From Treponema sp. UBA3649 (GTDB taxonomy: Bacteria > Spirochaetota > Spirochaetia > Treponematales > Treponemataceae), in the NCBI GenBank assembly GCA_002373325.1, contig DFKI01000089.1:1-7749 (forward strand): a stretch of 7,749 nt of DNA. The letters are read 5' to 3'. Of this stretch, positions 7,241 to 7,749 are shown piece by piece. Positions within the stretch are counted from its first letter, which is position 1. The number at the start of each line of letters is the position of its first letter. A model generated the notes under the pieces. It worked only from the letters and a program-made list of their open reading frames with translations. It was not told where the DNA came from and made no database searches. A program made the translations under genes and the position numbers.

Positions 7241-7257
7241 CTCTAAACAATCATGGA

Positions 7258-7734
7258 TTAGCCCCGGTATTTTTCCTTTATTGCTTTGTCAACAATGGGG
7301 GGGACCATGCCGCTGATGTCTCCTCCGTAACGTGCGAGCTCCTTTATGCTGCTTGAGCGGATGAGGAAGTAACGCTGCTCGGTGGGCACGAAAAGAGTCT
7401 CCACCTGCTGATTCAACGAGCGGTTAATCAGTGAAAGGTCAAACTCGTAGGAAAAATCATTCGTGTTGCGGATTCCCCTCAAAAGAACCTTCGCCCCGAC
7501 CTTCGCGCAATAGTCGCTGATCAGTGTGTTACAGACATGCACCGAGACATTGCTGAAATCCTCCGTAAGCTCTGTAAGCATGGAAAGACGTTCCTCGGCG
7601 GAAAAAAGATATTTTTTGTCTGGATTCACGGCGACCACCACATCAATCTCATCAAACAAGCGGCTGCACCGCTCAATGATGTTTAAGTGACCGAAAGTCG
7701 GCGGATCAAAGGAGCCCGGAAAAACTGCAAGCAT
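7258..7734 (-). CDS. coaD: Phosphopantetheine adenylyltransferase (CoaD)
   Basis: CoaD transfers AMP from ATP to 4'-phosphopantetheine, making dephospho-CoA and pyrophosphate, the penultimate step of coenzyme A synthesis in the cytoplasm. The 158 residues match the usual family length. Hallmarks are visible in order: PGSFDPPTFGH (6-16) with the nucleotidyltransferase (T/H)xGH motif as TFGH (13-16); NPDKK (37-41); RGIRNTNDFSYEFDL (86-100), equivalent to the RGLR..DFEYE segment of E. coli CoaD; and SSSIKEL..YGGDISGMVP (127-144), the ISS(S/T).KE motif with the GGD. All key positions look intact. The ATG at 7734 is preceded by a strong ribosome-binding site. The gene converges on the surface-protein operon, and a cluster of palindromes separates the two. 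It is a housekeeping gene whose composition, near 50% GC, likely reflects the host genome. Confidence 0.97.
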   Translation of the reverse strand: MLAVFPGSFDPPTFGHLNIIERCSRLFDEIDVVVAVNPDKKYLFSAEERLSMLTELTEDFSNVSVHVCNTLISDYCAKVGAKVLLRGIRNTNDFSYEFDLSLINRSLNQQVETLFVPTEQRYFLIRSSSIKELARYGGDISGMVPPIVDKAIKEKYRG

Positions 7735-7740
7735 AATTTA

Positions 7741-7747
7741 CTCCCCC
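7741..7747 (-). promoter_or_regulatory. coaD ribosome-binding site
   Basis: On the minus strand, GGGGGAG stands 6 nt before the coaD ATG. It confirms the ATG at 7734 as the start. The promoter, if one lies directly upstream, is outside the window. Confidence 0.8.
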
Positions 7748-7749
7748 AT

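Larger units (their letters stand above)
7107..7243. repeat. Cluster of five REP-like palindromic repeat copies
   Basis: Five related copies fill most of the gap between convergent genes. Copy 1 (7107-7138) is complete and contains stem arms ATTATCGGG/CCCGATAAT. Copy 2 (7145-7157) is a half unit, CCGATAATGACTC. Copy 3 (7163-7179) is a half unit, ACCCGGCAATGACACTG. Copy 4 (7190-7212) is inverted and lacks a CGGGT block of its second arm. Copy 5 (7214-7243) is inverted and complete, with arms ATTACCCGG/CCGGGTAAT. Copies are flanked by the conserved box AATGACA (or TGTCATT when inverted). The look is that of a dispersed intergenic palindrome; dispersal in the genome is inferred. Confidence 0.88.

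Noticed and set aside
7107..7243. CRISPR array
   Set aside because: The copies are in both orientations, some are half units, spacers are very short and irregular, and the repeats fold as palindromic REP-like elements.
7738..7749. End of another minus-strand gene upstream of coaD (frame reading ATG GGG GAG TAA)
   Set aside because: Only 12 nt are visible; the TAA is in place 3 nt before the coaD ATG, but nothing shows that the frame is coding.

Overview
The window looks like chromosomal DNA from a host-associated spirochaete, most likely a Treponema. The evidence is a CoaD with a spirochaete-like N-terminus, lipoproteins with relaxed lipoboxes, chains of divergent fibronectin type III (FnIII)-like modules behind a lipoprotein anchor, and a treponeme-style outer-membrane barrel candidate. 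The genus call rests on pattern recognition, not on a database search. Base composition is near 50% GC in most of the window. One AT-rich patch near 2881-3365 stands out.

Positions 2-7090 carry four tightly packed plus-strand genes that read as one operon. The first is a very large FnIII-like surface protein, open at the left edge of the window, with two short in-frame tandem repeats and an AT-rich, non-FnIII tail. After a 1-nt gap comes a 754-residue lipoprotein with about five FnIII-like modules and an unrecognised C-terminal domain. After 39 nt comes a 131-residue lipoprotein with a small beta-rich domain. After 8 nt comes a 287-residue exported protein that looks like an outer-membrane beta-barrel with a charged tail. 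Ribosome-binding sites for the second and fourth genes lie inside or across the end of the preceding gene, which suggests translational coupling. The likely theme is a cell-envelope or surface assembly. Its biochemical role cannot be read from the sequence.

Positions 7091-7257 separate this operon from a convergent gene. They hold a compact cluster of five REP-like palindromic copies or half-copies, three in one orientation and two in the other. The two complete copies keep the same loop and 9-bp stem, and two stem pairs have changed by compensatory substitution on both sides. That is internal evidence that the folded structure matters.

Positions 7258-7734 on the minus strand encode CoaD (phosphopantetheine adenylyltransferase), a core housekeeping enzyme of coenzyme A synthesis. 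It marks the edge of the conserved chromosome next to the variable surface-protein operon.
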